Below are positions 34,161 through 43,580 of a stretch of 64,000 nt of DNA, one piece after another (positions within the stretch are counted from its first letter, which is position 1; every line of letters begins with the position of its first letter). A program made the position numbers and the translations under genes. The stretch comes from Oceaniglobus indicus (GTDB taxonomy: Bacteria > Pseudomonadota > Alphaproteobacteria > Rhodobacterales > Rhodobacteraceae): contig NZ_NMZM01000002.1 in assembly GCF_002751875.1 (NCBI RefSeq), positions 186,001-250,000 of the forward strand, in the 5' to 3' direction. The notes beneath the pieces are model-generated. The model was not told where the DNA came from, ran no database searches, and saw only the letters and a program-made list of their open reading frames with translations.

Positions 34161-36134
34161 ATGAGATATTTCCGCATCCTCGCGCTGCTTCTGGCGGCGC
34201 TCTGCCTTGTCGCTCCGGCATCGGCCCAGCAGGTGAAACCGCGCCCCCGTCCGGCGCACGATCTGACCAACGGCATGGCCGCCGCCATGGACGCGGTGCG
34301 GCGGGGCAGCTGGACCAGCGCCCTTGTCGCCGGTTCGCGCGCCGGCCCGGTGGGGCGCGACGTGATCGAATGGCACCGCCTGCGTGCCGGGTTGGGCACG
34401 TTCGAGGAAACGCTTGCGTTCCTGCGCCGCCGCCCCGATTGGCCCGGCCTGCCCTATCTCAAGCAGCGGGCCGAGAAAACGCTGCCCCATGCCGGGCAGG
34501 CACCCGATGTCATTGCCTTCTTTGCCGACACGACACCCACCACCGGGCATGGGGTCGTGTCGCTGGTCAATGCGTTCCGCGCCATCGGCGCCGAAGGGGA
34601 TGCCCAGGCCGAGGCCGCGCTGGCCTGGCTGAATCTGTCGATGACGGCCGAGGCGGAAGCGGTGCTGTTGGCCTATTACGGCGATCTGCTGGCCCCGCTG
34701 CATGGCGCGCGGCTGGATGCGATGCTGTGGCAGGACGCCGAGAGCGCGGCGCGCCGCATGCTGCCCCGTCTGGACGACGCGGGGCAGACCGCGCTGGCCG
34801 AGGCACGGCTGGCCTTGCGCAACGACCGGCGCGACGCCGATGCGCTGCTGCAAAAGGTGCCCGATGAACTGCGCGCCGATTCGGGGCTGGCATTCGAGGT
34901 GTTCCGCCGCCATCACGCCAACAACCGCGACGATGCCGCGACCGACCTGATCGTGCAGCGCAGCGTCAGCGCCGATCTGTTGGGCCAGCCCGAGGTCTGG
35001 GCCCGCCGGCGCCGCGAGCTGGCGCGCACCCTGATGCGGGCCGGCCGCACCGAAGATGCCTATGCCGTCGCGTCGGTGCATTGGCTGGCGCCCGGTTCGG
35101 ATTATGCCGAGCTGGAATGGCTGTCGGGCTATCTGGCGCTGCGGTTCCTTGACAACCCCGAGGCGGCACAGGCACATTTCGCCCGTTTCCGCAGTGCGGT
35201 GGAAACTCCGATCAGTCTGGGACGGGCCGGGTATTGGGAAGGCCGCGCCCACGAGGCGGCCGGAAACGCCGAGGCCGCCGCCAACGCCTATGCTTTCGGT
35301 GCGGAATACCAGACCAGCTTCTATGGCCTTCTCGCGGCCGAGCGGGCGGGCCTGCCGATGGACCCGGAATTGACCGGCACGCAGGTCTATCCCCCCCTCA
35401 CCGGCGCTGCATTCCGCACCTCGGACATCCTCGAGGCGGCGCTAATCCTGCAGGCCGCGGGTGAACGGGACCTGGCCGAACGGTTCATGGTGCATCTGGC
35501 CGAAACCCTGACCGGCCCCGAGCTGGGCACGCTGGCCGACCTGGCCCAGGCCCTGGGCGAGCCGCACATCGCCCTGATGATCGGCAAGCAGGCGGCGTCG
35601 GTCGGTCTGACCCTGCCGCGGCCCTATTATCCGGTGGTCGAGCTGGGGGTCGAAAACAACCCTGTGTCGCGCGAACTGGCGCTGTCCATCGCGCGGCGCG
35701 AAAGCGAGTTCAATCCCGGCGTGTCGTCCGGCGTCGGCGCGCGGGGATTGATGCAGCTGATGCCGGGCACCGCCAAGGACATGGCGCGCAAGCTGGACCT
35801 GCCGTTTTCGCGCGAGCGGCTGTTCACCGATCCGACCTATAACGCGACACTGGGCACGGCATACCTTGCGGAACTGACCGAAAGGTTCGGCAACAACGTG
35901 GTGCTGGTATCGGCCGGATACAACGCGGGGCCGGGACGCCCGCTGCGCTGGATGGAGGAACGGGGCGATCCGCGGGCCGAGGGTGTCGATGTGATCGACT
36001 GGATCGAACACATTCCATTCGACGAAACGCGCAATTACGTCATGCGGGTGGCCGAAAGCCTGCCGGTGTATCGCGCGCGCCTGTCGGGCCAGGTCGAACC
36101 GATCCGCCTGAGCGAGGAGTTGAAGGCGCGCTAG
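34161..36134 (+). CDS. slt: Soluble lytic murein transglycosylase
   Basis: 657 residues with a Sec signal (MRYFRILALLLAALCLVAPASAQQ), a long helical superhelix-like middle (~30-500, a Slt70-type U/L domain) and a C-terminal lysozyme-like catalytic domain (~520-645) containing the catalytic Glu in ALSIARRESEFNPG and the motif GARGLMQLMPGTAKDMA. It cleaves peptidoglycan between MurNAc and GlcNAc, leaving 1,6-anhydro ends, in the periplasm. The ATG at 34161 places the signal peptide correctly. Convergent with the DUF1501 gene. Confidence 0.93.
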   Translation: MRYFRILALLLAALCLVAPASAQQVKPRPRPAHDLTNGMAAAMDAVRRGSWTSALVAGSRAGPVGRDVIEWHRLRAGLGTFEETLAFLRRRPDWPGLPYLKQRAEKTLPHAGQAPDVIAFFADTTPTTGHGVVSLVNAFRAIGAEGDAQAEAALAWLNLSMTAEAEAVLLAYYGDLLAPLHGARLDAMLWQDAESAARRMLPRLDDAGQTALAEARLALRNDRRDADALLQKVPDELRADSGLAFEVFRRHHANNRDDAATDLIVQRSVSADLLGQPEVWARRRRELARTLMRAGRTEDAYAVASVHWLAPGSDYAELEWLSGYLALRFLDNPEAAQAHFARFRSAVETPISLGRAGYWEGRAHEAAGNAEAAANAYAFGAEYQTSFYGLLAAERAGLPMDPELTGTQVYPPLTGAAFRTSDILEAALILQAAGERDLAERFMVHLAETLTGPELGTLADLAQALGEPHIALMIGKQAASVGLTLPRPYYPVVELGVENNPVSRELALSIARRESEFNPGVSSGVGARGLMQLMPGTAKDMARKLDLPFSRERLFTDPTYNATLGTAYLAELTERFGNNVVLVSAGYNAGPGRPLRWMEERGDPRAEGVDVIDWIEHIPFDETRNYVMRVAESLPVYRARLSGQVEPIRLSEELKAR

Positions 36135-36189
36135 GTTGTGACCCCATAACGCTCGGCCCAGGCATCCGGAAGATTCCCGGGGTCACGAC
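36135..36189. terminator. Inverted repeat filling a convergent gap
   Basis: GTTGTGACCCC and GGGGTCACGAC (10 of 11 bases complementary) occupy the two ends of the 55-bp gap between the lytic transglycosylase and DUF1501 stops, 33 bases apart. A bidirectional terminator is likely, though it has no T-run. Confidence 0.45.
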
Positions 36190-37410
36190 CTAGAGGATCA
36201 GACCCGGGTTCGTTCCCATGTCGAGGCCGGGAAAGACGTCGCGTTCAAGACTGGCCGAAGGAAGGCCGAACAATCCGCGCATGGCCCAGGCCGCATGTTG
36301 GCGAACGTCCGATGTCGGCATCAGATCGCGGCGCTGATACAGGGCCGCCTCGTCCAGGCCGGGCCATGTACCCATGACGCGACCGCCCCGGATCGCGCCC
36401 CCGGCGAACAACATCGCCCCGCCGGTGCCGTGATCGGTGCCGCCCGATCCGTTTTCGCGCACCGTGCGCCCGAATTCCGTCATCGCCACCACGCAGGTCT
36501 TGTCCCACACCGGGCCAAGCCCCTGCTTGAGCAGAAGGATCGCATCGGACAGGCGCGCCAGCGATCCGCCGATGGCCTGGGGCTGCCGGCGGTGGGTGTC
36601 CCAGCCCGGCATCGAGAACGCGGCGATCCGCGTCTCTTCGCGCAGGCGCTGGGCCGAGAATGCGGCCAAAGCCTCGATCGCGGTGCCGCCCCCGCGTTTC
36701 ATCGCGTCGGCCATCGCCGCACCGCGCGGCGTGCTTTCGTCGGGCGCCACCAGTTCGGCCAGTTCCACCGCCTCGTCCGCGGCGTCGCGAAACAGCGGAT
36801 CCTCGTGATAGACTTCCTGCAACAGAAGCCTGGCCTGCGGCGACATGTTCAGGGCGGCATCGGGCGACCAGTTCATCACCGGCGCCGGTCCGTTCAACAC
36901 CTTCAATTCATCGCGGCCAACGGCAAAGGCGGTCTGGGCATTCATGCCGGGCACCGTGGCCAGCATCCGGTTCAACCATCCATCGCGCCGCGCGGAGGCC
37001 GGAACATCCATGCCGGTGCCTGCCTCGAGGATATCCTGTCCGTCGAAATGGCTGCGCTTGTCGCGGTAGGGGGTCGAAACCGCGTGGGCAAAGGCAAGTT
37101 GCCCGGCCGACCACAGGGGCATCAACGGCGCCAGCGCGGGATGCATCGCGAAATAACCGTCCAGCGGCAGGCTGTCGTCGCGGCCGCGCAAAAGGCCGCC
37201 GCGCATGGCCATGAACGCCGGGTCGCCCAGCGGGCGCACCACGTCCAGACCATCCATGGCACCGCGCAGGATGATGACCACCAGGCGGTTTTCCCAAGGC
37301 GCCGAGGCGAAGGTGACCGTGGTCATCAGCGGATGCGCGGCGGCGGAACAGGCGATCAGCGCGCCACCGCGTTGCAGAAGTCCGCGTCGTGTGAGGCGTG
37401 TCGTTGCCAT
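36190..37410 (-). CDS. DUF1501 domain protein (Tat-exported)
   Basis: 406 residues. An N-terminal Tat-like signal (TRRGLLQRGGALIACSAAAHPLM) is followed by the DUF1501 domain, an alkaline-phosphatase-superfamily fold, with LVVIILRGAMDGLDVVRPLGDP, SPDAALNMSPQ, WDTHRRQ and TEFGRTVRENGSGGTDHGTGG. The His/Asp residues in the latter two suggest metal binding. The ATG at 37410 has GGAGG upstream. The partner DUF1800 gene lies directly upstream, 18 bases away; this pair is very widespread in bacteria but without a proven role. Secretion or envelope function is inferred. Confidence 0.88.
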   Translation of the reverse strand: MATTRLTRRGLLQRGGALIACSAAAHPLMTTVTFASAPWENRLVVIILRGAMDGLDVVRPLGDPAFMAMRGGLLRGRDDSLPLDGYFAMHPALAPLMPLWSAGQLAFAHAVSTPYRDKRSHFDGQDILEAGTGMDVPASARRDGWLNRMLATVPGMNAQTAFAVGRDELKVLNGPAPVMNWSPDAALNMSPQARLLLQEVYHEDPLFRDAADEAVELAELVAPDESTPRGAAMADAMKRGGGTAIEALAAFSAQRLREETRIAAFSMPGWDTHRRQPQAIGGSLARLSDAILLLKQGLGPVWDKTCVVAMTEFGRTVRENGSGGTDHGTGGAMLFAGGAIRGGRVMGTWPGLDEAALYQRRDLMPTSDVRQHAAWAMRGLFGLPSASLERDVFPGLDMGTNPGLIL

Positions 37411-37428
37411 GTCGTCGTCCTCCACCGG

Positions 37429-38793
37429 TCAGCGGCGATTGAATTGCGGGGAATAAAGAACCAGCGCGACGCCCTGTGGCACAGTTTCGCTGGCGCCGAC
37501 GGCCCAGCTCAGCCGCTCTCCGGCGGCATCGGCAAGCACCGCATCCAGAAATTCGCGCGGGTCCGGCAGCGGGCCGGCCACCAGACGGCGGGGCATCTGT
37601 TCGCCCCAGCGGATCCGCTGTGCCAGACCCAGGGGCGTGATCCAGGCCTCGGCCTCCTCGGGCCAGCCGTCGGGGCCGGCGGGTCGCAGGAACCGCTGCC
37701 CCATCAGGCGCATCGGGCGCATGACGGATTGCCGCAGCAGTTTGCGATCCAGCGCCATGACATCCTGTCCGCTCAGCCCCAGCGCGACCAGAGACGAGGC
37801 GATGAAATCCAGCGGCTGCTTGGCCTTGCCGCCCACCGGCCCCCACCCTTCGGGGTGGTCCAGCATGGATTCGTAAACCGCCATCAGATCACCGCCGGTC
37901 GCCATCCAGGCCGACGTCATCCGGTCGACCAAGGCATCGGACGGCGTGTCGGCCACGAAATGAACGGCCAGCTTGCGCGACACATGGCGCGCGGTATCGG
38001 GGTGCACGGACAGATCATCGAGCGCGGCGTGAATGTCGGCAACACGCGCCGGGTCGTCCGACCCATAGGTCCGGCCCAGCACGGTTTCGCCGCCGGGCTC
38101 GGCCCATCCGGGGCGAAACGGGATGTGCCGGTCGGGACCGAACCAAAGCCCTGTCAAAAGCTCAGCGAACTGGCGCACATCATCCTGCGTATAGGCCGCC
38201 CCGACCCCCAGCGTGTGCAACTCCAGCACCTCGCGGGCCAGGTTCTCGTTCAGGCCCGCCTTGCGCTTGCGGCCCACCCGCGATCCCGGCCCGATGGACC
38301 CGACCTGATCCAGATAGACCAACATGGCGGGATGGGTCACGGCAGCGCGCAGCAGGTCGGCAAAACGGCCGGTCAGATTGGGACGGATCGCATCGTCGAT
38401 GAACGAGCCGATCAATGCCGCCGCCGCGTCCGAGGTCAGCGCGACGGTGAAATGATCGACCCAGAACCGCGTCAGCCGCTCGCGCATCGGTGCGTCGGCG
38501 TCGCAGATCCGCGCCAGTGTCGCGCGCAGGACTTCACGCGGCAAGGCCCGGATCGCATCGCGCGCGGCGTCGCTGGCCTTTTGCGCATCGGGATCGCCGT
38601 CGCGGGCTGCGATCCTTGCCTCCTTGGCGCGAAGCAGCATCTGTCGCGCCTGGTCCAGATCGGTGGTCGGATAGGCCTGCACGACGCGGTCCGCATCCAT
38701 CAGCGACTTGAGAACGGCCGTGGGCGAGGCAGGTTGCGGGCTGGCCCGCAGGCCAAAGCCATATCGGATCGCGGCGATCGTGGCGTCCTGCAT
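37429..38793 (-). CDS. DUF1800 domain protein
   Basis: 454 residues, mostly helical. Family features include AAIRYGFGLRASPQ at the N-terminus, FWVDHFTVAL, MLVYLDQVGS, NENLAREVLELHTLGVGAAYTQDDVRQFAELLTG and the C-terminal SAWMATGGDLMAVYESML. I prefer the ATG at 38793 because GGAGG is nine bases upstream; a longer in-frame start with a basic N-terminus exists. No signal peptide is obvious at this start. It precedes the DUF1501 gene by 18 bases and is certainly co-transcribed. Role unknown. Confidence 0.87.
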   Translation of the reverse strand: MQDATIAAIRYGFGLRASPQPASPTAVLKSLMDADRVVQAYPTTDLDQARQMLLRAKEARIAARDGDPDAQKASDAARDAIRALPREVLRATLARICDADAPMRERLTRFWVDHFTVALTSDAAAALIGSFIDDAIRPNLTGRFADLLRAAVTHPAMLVYLDQVGSIGPGSRVGRKRKAGLNENLAREVLELHTLGVGAAYTQDDVRQFAELLTGLWFGPDRHIPFRPGWAEPGGETVLGRTYGSDDPARVADIHAALDDLSVHPDTARHVSRKLAVHFVADTPSDALVDRMTSAWMATGGDLMAVYESMLDHPEGWGPVGGKAKQPLDFIASSLVALGLSGQDVMALDRKLLRQSVMRPMRLMGQRFLRPAGPDGWPEEAEAWITPLGLAQRIRWGEQMPRRLVAGPLPDPREFLDAVLADAAGERLSWAVGASETVPQGVALVLYSPQFNRR

Positions 38794-38897
38794 CAACCCC
38801 TCCGGCGCGACTCTGCCGTTCCTGATATAGCAGACCGGCAGCCGGCGCAAAGCCATGCCCGATGCCGTTCGGCCATTCCCGGCCGATACGCAGCCCG

Positions 38898-39821
38898 TCA
38901 GCCCTGGGGCGTCATCACCCGCCGGCCGCGCGCGCGTTCCAGGCCCAATGCACGCTCGCGCCAGATGATCAGGATACCGGCGGCGATCACAACCGCGACG
39001 CCGGCCAGCATGATCAATGTCGGCACCTCGCCAAAGGCGACATAGCCGATGAACAGGGACAGCAGGATCGAGACGTATTCGAACGGCGCCACAACCGACA
39101 CGTCGGCCCAGCGATAGGACGTGGTCAACAGGATCTGACCGAACCCGCCCAGCAGCCCCGCCCCCACCAGCATCGCCGCAACCGGCGCACTGGGCACGAC
39201 CCAGCCGAACGGGACCGTGCACAGCGCCAGCGCCGACGCCGTGATCGAGAACCAGAACACGATGGCCGATGTCTGTTCGGTGGTGACCAGTTTGCGCACG
39301 AACACCTGCGCCAAGGCCGCACAGACCGCCGACATCAGCACCAGCACCGCGCCCAACGCCTCAAGCGGGTCGATCTCGCCACCGGACAGGGCCGTCAGGC
39401 GGGGCGACAGAACGATCAGCACGCCGACGATGCCCATGAAAACGGCCGTCAGGCGAAACAGGCGCACCTGTTCGCCCAGGAACATCGCCGCAAAGATGAC
39501 CACCAGAAGGGGGGCGGCATATTGAATCGACTGCACCTCGGCCAGCGGCAGAAATCCAAGCCCCGCAAAGCCCAACCCCATGGCCGCGGTGCCAACCACC
39601 CCGCGCCAGACATGCCCCATGGGGTTCACGGTCACCAGCCCCGTGCGCAATTGCTGCCGCCAGACCAGCCACCCCAGAATGACCGGAACCGCAAAGATCG
39701 AGCGGAAGAACACCGCCTGCCCCGGCGGCACCTCGTCCGATGCCCCCTTGATCAGCGCCGACATCAGAACGAACAGCGTGACGGATCCTATCTTGAACAG
39801 AATCGCGCGGTAAGGTGACAT
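38898..39821 (-). CDS. EamA/DMT-family transporter
   Basis: 307 residues, two EamA repeats with about ten membrane helices. Conserved-type segments are FFRSIFAVPVILGWLVWRQQ, PLAEVQSIQYAAPLLVVIFAAMFLGEQV and the matching C-terminal repeat PFEYVSILLSLFIGYVAFGEVPT. Likely an inner-membrane metabolite exporter; substrate unknown. Only distantly similar to the EamA protein of the catabolic arm. The ATG at 39821 gives the usual start immediately before the first helix; a start 42 bases further out is possible. Confidence 0.87.
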   Translation of the reverse strand: MSPYRAILFKIGSVTLFVLMSALIKGASDEVPPGQAVFFRSIFAVPVILGWLVWRQQLRTGLVTVNPMGHVWRGVVGTAAMGLGFAGLGFLPLAEVQSIQYAAPLLVVIFAAMFLGEQVRLFRLTAVFMGIVGVLIVLSPRLTALSGGEIDPLEALGAVLVLMSAVCAALAQVFVRKLVTTEQTSAIVFWFSITASALALCTVPFGWVVPSAPVAAMLVGAGLLGGFGQILLTTSYRWADVSVVAPFEYVSILLSLFIGYVAFGEVPTLIMLAGVAVVIAAGILIIWRERALGLERARGRRVMTPQG

Positions 39822-39929
39822 GGCGGCGGGACTTTCCACAGGAATACCCGAGCCATAGACCATGGCGCGACGTCAGGGAAACAGATTTCACGTGCCCGCC
39901 GGGGGCACAATCCGCGCCGATGTGCCCGG

Positions 39930-40946
39930 TCAGCGCTGAACATCGACTCCGGCGTGGTCCAGTGCATCCGCCGCGCCAGTGAAATCGCGACCGGTGTGCA
40001 CGGTGACACCCATGATCCGCATCGCCGCGATGGCATGGCGTGCCGCATCGCCGGGTCCGTTGCGCGTCGCTTCGCGCAGGATCACGGCGCGCACCTGCCC
40101 TCCGGCACGTTCGCATATGCCGTGATAGATCTCGGCGTCGTGCTGGCCGGTGTCCCCCATCAGGATGAACGGCAGATCCGGGTTCGCCGCGAGGATCTGC
40201 AGGATGGCGTCGCCCTTGTGATCGCCATGGGCGTTCGCTCCGCCCTGCGCGGTGCCGACACCAAAATCGCGCAAGAACATCGGCCCCGCCACCAGGCCCG
40301 CCCGGGCAAACACCTTGTCCAGGAAATAATGCAGGTTCCAGGGGCTGGAACTGACGTAATAGACCGGGTTGAGACCGTGGGCGTGCAGGTGATCCATCAG
40401 AACGACTGCATCGGGAAACACCTTGCGCGTCAGCGCCGATCCCGTGAACGTGGTCCACAGGTTGCGCGCCAGCGAATAGGCGCCGGTCTTCATCATCGTG
40501 TCGTCGATGTCGGAAATGATCCCGATGCGCGCCTGCCGCTCGGGCACCATCACCGGGAACGGCACGGCCGGCCCATCATCGCCGACGATCCCCACCTCGA
40601 CGTCATGCCAGCCCGGCCCCTCGCCCTCGCGCGGCACCTCGAGCCAGACATAGCCCTCGCCGTCACTGCGCGTGGTCACGCCCCGCGCCTCGACGGCGAC
40701 ATCGGCAACCTCGTCGGTCAGGAACAACGACAGCATCTGGCGCAGGTTCGCCCAGCGCCCCTGGTCCGGCAGGGGGGCGGTGCGCCGCGACGCGCTCAGG
40801 ACGCGACCGCGCAGGATCAGCCGGTCGGGCGTCGCAAAACCGCGATACCCGTCCAGAACCGGCGCCGCATCGCGATCACGCAGGGCGCGGTCCATGACCC
40901 GTTCCGCCCCGGTCGCCAGCTTCAGAAATAGACTACGCCCCAGCAC
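39930..40946 (-). CDS. App1-like phosphatidate phosphatase (DUF2183)
   Basis: 338 residues. The HAD-type DxDxT motif is [11 protein letters not shown], with supporting [28 protein letters not shown] and [15 protein letters not shown], all diagnostic of the App1/DUF2183 family. Yeast App1 is a Mg-dependent phosphatidate phosphatase; bacterial members are assumed similar. N-terminal ~150 residues form a beta-rich accessory region. The start appears to be GTG at 40946, overlapping the queG stop by 14 bases, so the gene is coupled to queG although no functional link is evident. Confidence 0.87.
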   Translation of the reverse strand: MLGRSLFLKLATGAERVMDRALRDRDAAPVLDGYRGFATPDRLILRGRVLSASRRTAPLPDQGRWANLRQMLSLFLTDEVADVAVEARGVTTRSDGEGYVWLEVPREGEGPGWHDVEVGIVGDDGPAVPFPVMVPERQARIGIISDIDDTMMKTGAYSLARNLWTTFTGSALTRKVFPDAVVLMDHLHAHGLNPVYYVSSSPWNLHYFLDKVFARAGLVAGPMFLRDFGVGTAQGGANAHGDHKGDAILQILAANPDLPFILMGDTGQHDAEIYHGICERAGGQVRAVILREATRNGPGDAARHAIAAMRIMGVTVHTGRDFTGAADALDHAGVDVQR

Positions 40947-41997
40947 CGTCCGCCGCCACTCCTCTGGTCAACCGCTCCCTGGCCCACAAGGCGGCGTCGG
41001 CCACCACCGGATCGGGATCCGCCAGCAGTGGCACCAATACCGCCGCAAGCTCGGGACGTCCCGAATTGCCGATGGCATAGCATACATTGCGCACAAAGCG
41101 ATCCCGCCCCAACCGCTTGACCGGACTGCCCGAAAACATCGCGCGAAACGCCGCATCGTCCAGAACCGCCAATTCGGCCAGTGGCGGCGCATCCAATGCG
41201 CCGGTGCCGTGATACCGCATCTCCTGCGCGGCGACGGCGAACTTGTTCCACGGGCATGCGGCCAGGCAATCGTCGCAGCCATAGATCCGGTTGCCAAGGG
41301 CGGCGCGGAACTCGGCCGGCACCGGCCCCTTGTGTTCGATCGTCAGATAGGAAATGCAGCGCCGCGCATCCAGCTGGAACGGCGCGGGAAAAGCATCGGT
41401 CGGACAGGCATCCAGGCACTTGCGGCAGCTTCCGCAATGATCGACCTCGGGTGCATCCACCGGCAGATCGATCGTCGTGAAGATCGCCCCCAGGAAGACC
41501 CAGTTGCCGATGTCACGGCCCAGCAGGTTGGTGTGCTTGCCTTGCCAACCCAGTCCGGCCGCCTGTGCCAAGGGCTTTTCCATCACCGGGGCGGTATCGA
41601 CGAACACCTTGATTTCTTCGCCCGGACATTGCTCAAGCAGCCACCGCCCGACCCGCTTCAGCCGTTTCTTCACGATATCATGGTAATCGCGGCCGCGCGC
41701 ATAGACGCTGATCGCGCCCAGATCGCGCTGGCCGACCACCTCCATCGGATCGACGTCGGGTGTATAACTCTCGGCCAGCATCACCACCGACCGCGCGGCC
41801 GGCCACAGGGCCGTGGGATCGCCGCGCCATCCCATCCGCTCGGCCATCCACCCCATCTGGCCATGCCGCCCGGCGGCCACGAAGGCGTCAAGCCGGCCGG
41901 CGGTCTGGGGCGCTGCATCGGGGCGACACACGCCCACCTTGGCAAAGCCGGCAGCGCGCGCTTCCTCGATCAGCCTTGATTTCAGATCTCCAGCCAT
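40933..41997 (-). CDS. queG: Epoxyqueuosine reductase
   Basis: 354 residues. Two 4Fe-4S motifs are present: [17 protein letters not shown] and [13 protein letters not shown]. Flanking conserved segments are [26 protein letters not shown] and the C-terminal HEAT-like repeats ([18 protein letters not shown]). QueG is cobalamin-dependent and reduces epoxyqueuosine to queuosine in tRNA. The start follows motif copy 4 and the GST gene, with the ATG at 41997 ([13 protein letters not shown]). Confidence 0.95.
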   Translation of the reverse strand: MAGDLKSRLIEEARAAGFAKVGVCRPDAAPQTAGRLDAFVAAGRHGQMGWMAERMGWRGDPTALWPAARSVVMLAESYTPDVDPMEVVGQRDLGAISVYARGRDYHDIVKKRLKRVGRWLLEQCPGEEIKVFVDTAPVMEKPLAQAAGLGWQGKHTNLLGRDIGNWVFLGAIFTTIDLPVDAPEVDHCGSCRKCLDACPTDAFPAPFQLDARRCISYLTIEHKGPVPAEFRAALGNRIYGCDDCLAACPWNKFAVAAQEMRYHGTGALDAPPLAELAVLDDAAFRAMFSGSPVKRLGRDRFVRNVCYAIGNSGRPELAAVLVPLLADPDPVVADAALWARERLTRGVAADGAGA

Positions 41998-42004
41998 GGC
42001 CCAA

Positions 42005-42027
42005 GCTTTTTCTTGCTCAAAATACTC
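42005..42027 (-). repeat. 23-nt GAGTATTT...GCAAGAAAAAGC motif, copy 4
   Basis: On the minus strand: GAGTATTT, TGA, then GCAAGAAAAAGC, in the 78-bp gap between the GST stop and the queG start, sense orientation downstream of the GST gene. It ends eight bases before the queG ATG. Confidence 0.75.
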
Positions 42028-42075
42028 TGGGGGAGCGCGCAGCGCGGGGGCAAGGCCCCAAACCCGGACGAAGGA

Positions 42076-42741
42076 TCAGAAATCCAGATCGGCGTAATGC
42101 TGGGGCGGCAGAAATCCCGAAATCTGGTCCGCCAAGATCGAGCGGAACGCCGGGCGCGACTTGATCTTGGCATACCAGTCCTTGACCGTCTCGCTGCGGT
42201 TCCAGTCGACGTCGGAAATGTAATCGAGGCACGACAGATGCGCCGCGGCGGCGAAATCGGCCAGGGTCATCTTGTCGCCCGCCAGCCACCGGCGCTGATC
42301 CAGCAGCCATGCCATGTAATCCAGGTGGAACTTGATCGCCTTGGCGCCCTGCTTGATCTTGGTGCTGTCGGGATAGCCCTGGCCCATGATCTTCTTGTTG
42401 ACCCGCTCATACAACAGCTTGCTGGTGACTTCGCTGTGGAACTTGTCGTCGAACCAGCCGACCAGCCGGCGCACTTCATAACGTCCCTCGGGATCGGACG
42501 GCAGAAGCGGCGGTTCGGGATGCACTTCTTCCAGGTACTCGCAGATCGCCACGCTTTCGCTGAACGTCTGCGATCCCATCTTCAGCACCGGAACCTTGCC
42601 CGCCGGGTTGCGGCGCAGGAAATCGGTGCTCTGCTCCCAATACCTTTCCTCGACCAATTCGACCTCGATCTTCTTTTCCGCAAGCGACAGGCGAACCTTG
42701 CGGGCAAAGGGAGACAGCGGAACGTGAAACAGACGATTCAT
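42076..42741 (-). CDS. Glutathione S-transferase family protein
   Basis: 221 residues. The N-terminal thioredoxin-like domain (LFHVPLSPFARKVRLSLAEKKIEVELVEERYW) includes a cis-Pro in GKVPVLKMG and the glutathione-contacting SESVAICEYLEE. The C-terminal domain is all-helical and ends near residue 215. The active Ser/Tyr position appears to be Ser8 or Ser in LSPFA. Substrate not deducible. Upstream of queG in the same direction. Confidence 0.9.
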   Translation of the reverse strand: MNRLFHVPLSPFARKVRLSLAEKKIEVELVEERYWEQSTDFLRRNPAGKVPVLKMGSQTFSESVAICEYLEEVHPEPPLLPSDPEGRYEVRRLVGWFDDKFHSEVTSKLLYERVNKKIMGQGYPDSTKIKQGAKAIKFHLDYMAWLLDQRRWLAGDKMTLADFAAAAHLSCLDYISDVDWNRSETVKDWYAKIKSRPAFRSILADQISGFLPPQHYADLDF

Positions 42742-42796
42742 CTCAAAACCAACAAAAATGGGGGCCGTCCCTCAATGGACCCTATCGGCGCGGTTA

Positions 42797-43513
42797 TCAA
42801 CTCTCGAAACAGGCGGCCCGTCCGTCCCTGCGGATCGTCGCCGCTCCGTCGCGGATCCCGTTGGCGCGACGGCGCACGAAATCGCTGGGCTTGCTGGCCG
42901 ACCGCCCCTTGGGGTCGGGCAGGATCGCGGCAAGCCTTGCGGCCTGGGTCGCCGTCAGATCGGCGGGCAGGACCCCGAAATAATGCTGTGATGCCGCGTC
43001 GATACCGAACACTCCTTCGTCGAATTCGGCCACGTTCAGATAAACCTCGAGGATGCGCCGCTTGCTCCAGACCATTTCCATGACGGGGGTGATCATCGCT
43101 TCCAGCGCCTTGCGGATCCACGACCGGCCCTGCCAGAGATAGACGTTCTTGACGACCTGCTGGCTGATCGTCGATGCGCCGCGCGCGCCGCCCGCTTCCA
43201 GGGCAAGGCGAATCGCGGCCATGTCGAAGCCGAAGTGTTCGCAGAAATTCGCATCCTCCGCCGCCACGGCCGAACGGGCCATGACCGGCGCGATATCTTC
43301 CATCGGCACGAAGGCGTAATCCACCGCGCCCAGCCGCATGCGTTCGCTTCGGATGTAGAAGGTCGTCGGCGGGTCGAAGACGGCAAAGCACGAGATCGCC
43401 AGCAGCATCACCGCCGCGGCCAGCACCGCAAGGCGCATGACCCAAAGGGCCAGCCACCGCCCGGGCCGGAACTTCTTCTTGCCACTTGGTTTGAATGTCT
43501 TCGACTTTGCCAC
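42797..43513 (-). CDS. mtgA: Monofunctional biosynthetic peptidoglycan transglycosylase
   Basis: 238-residue inner-membrane GT51 enzyme. One N-terminal transmembrane helix (LWVMRLAVLAAAVMLLAISCFAV) anchors a periplasmic domain with the catalytic Glu in SAVAAEDANFCEHFGFD, GASTISQQVVKNVYLW and VYLNVAEFDEGVFGI. It polymerises lipid II into glycan strands. I take GTG at 43513 (VAKSKTFKPSGKKK) because it gives a short basic cytosolic tail, as is usual; its ribosome-binding site is weak and other GTG starts further out cannot be excluded. Confidence 0.9.
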   Translation of the reverse strand: MAKSKTFKPSGKKKFRPGRWLALWVMRLAVLAAAVMLLAISCFAVFDPPTTFYIRSERMRLGAVDYAFVPMEDIAPVMARSAVAAEDANFCEHFGFDMAAIRLALEAGGARGASTISQQVVKNVYLWQGRSWIRKALEAMITPVMEMVWSKRRILEVYLNVAEFDEGVFGIDAASQHYFGVLPADLTATQAARLAAILPDPKGRSASKPSDFVRRRANGIRDGAATIRRDGRAACFES

Positions 43514-43580
43514 GGCGCAGGGTATCCATGGCGACGTCGACACGGTCAAGCCCCGATCCCGGGGCCGCGCGGAACGCCAC

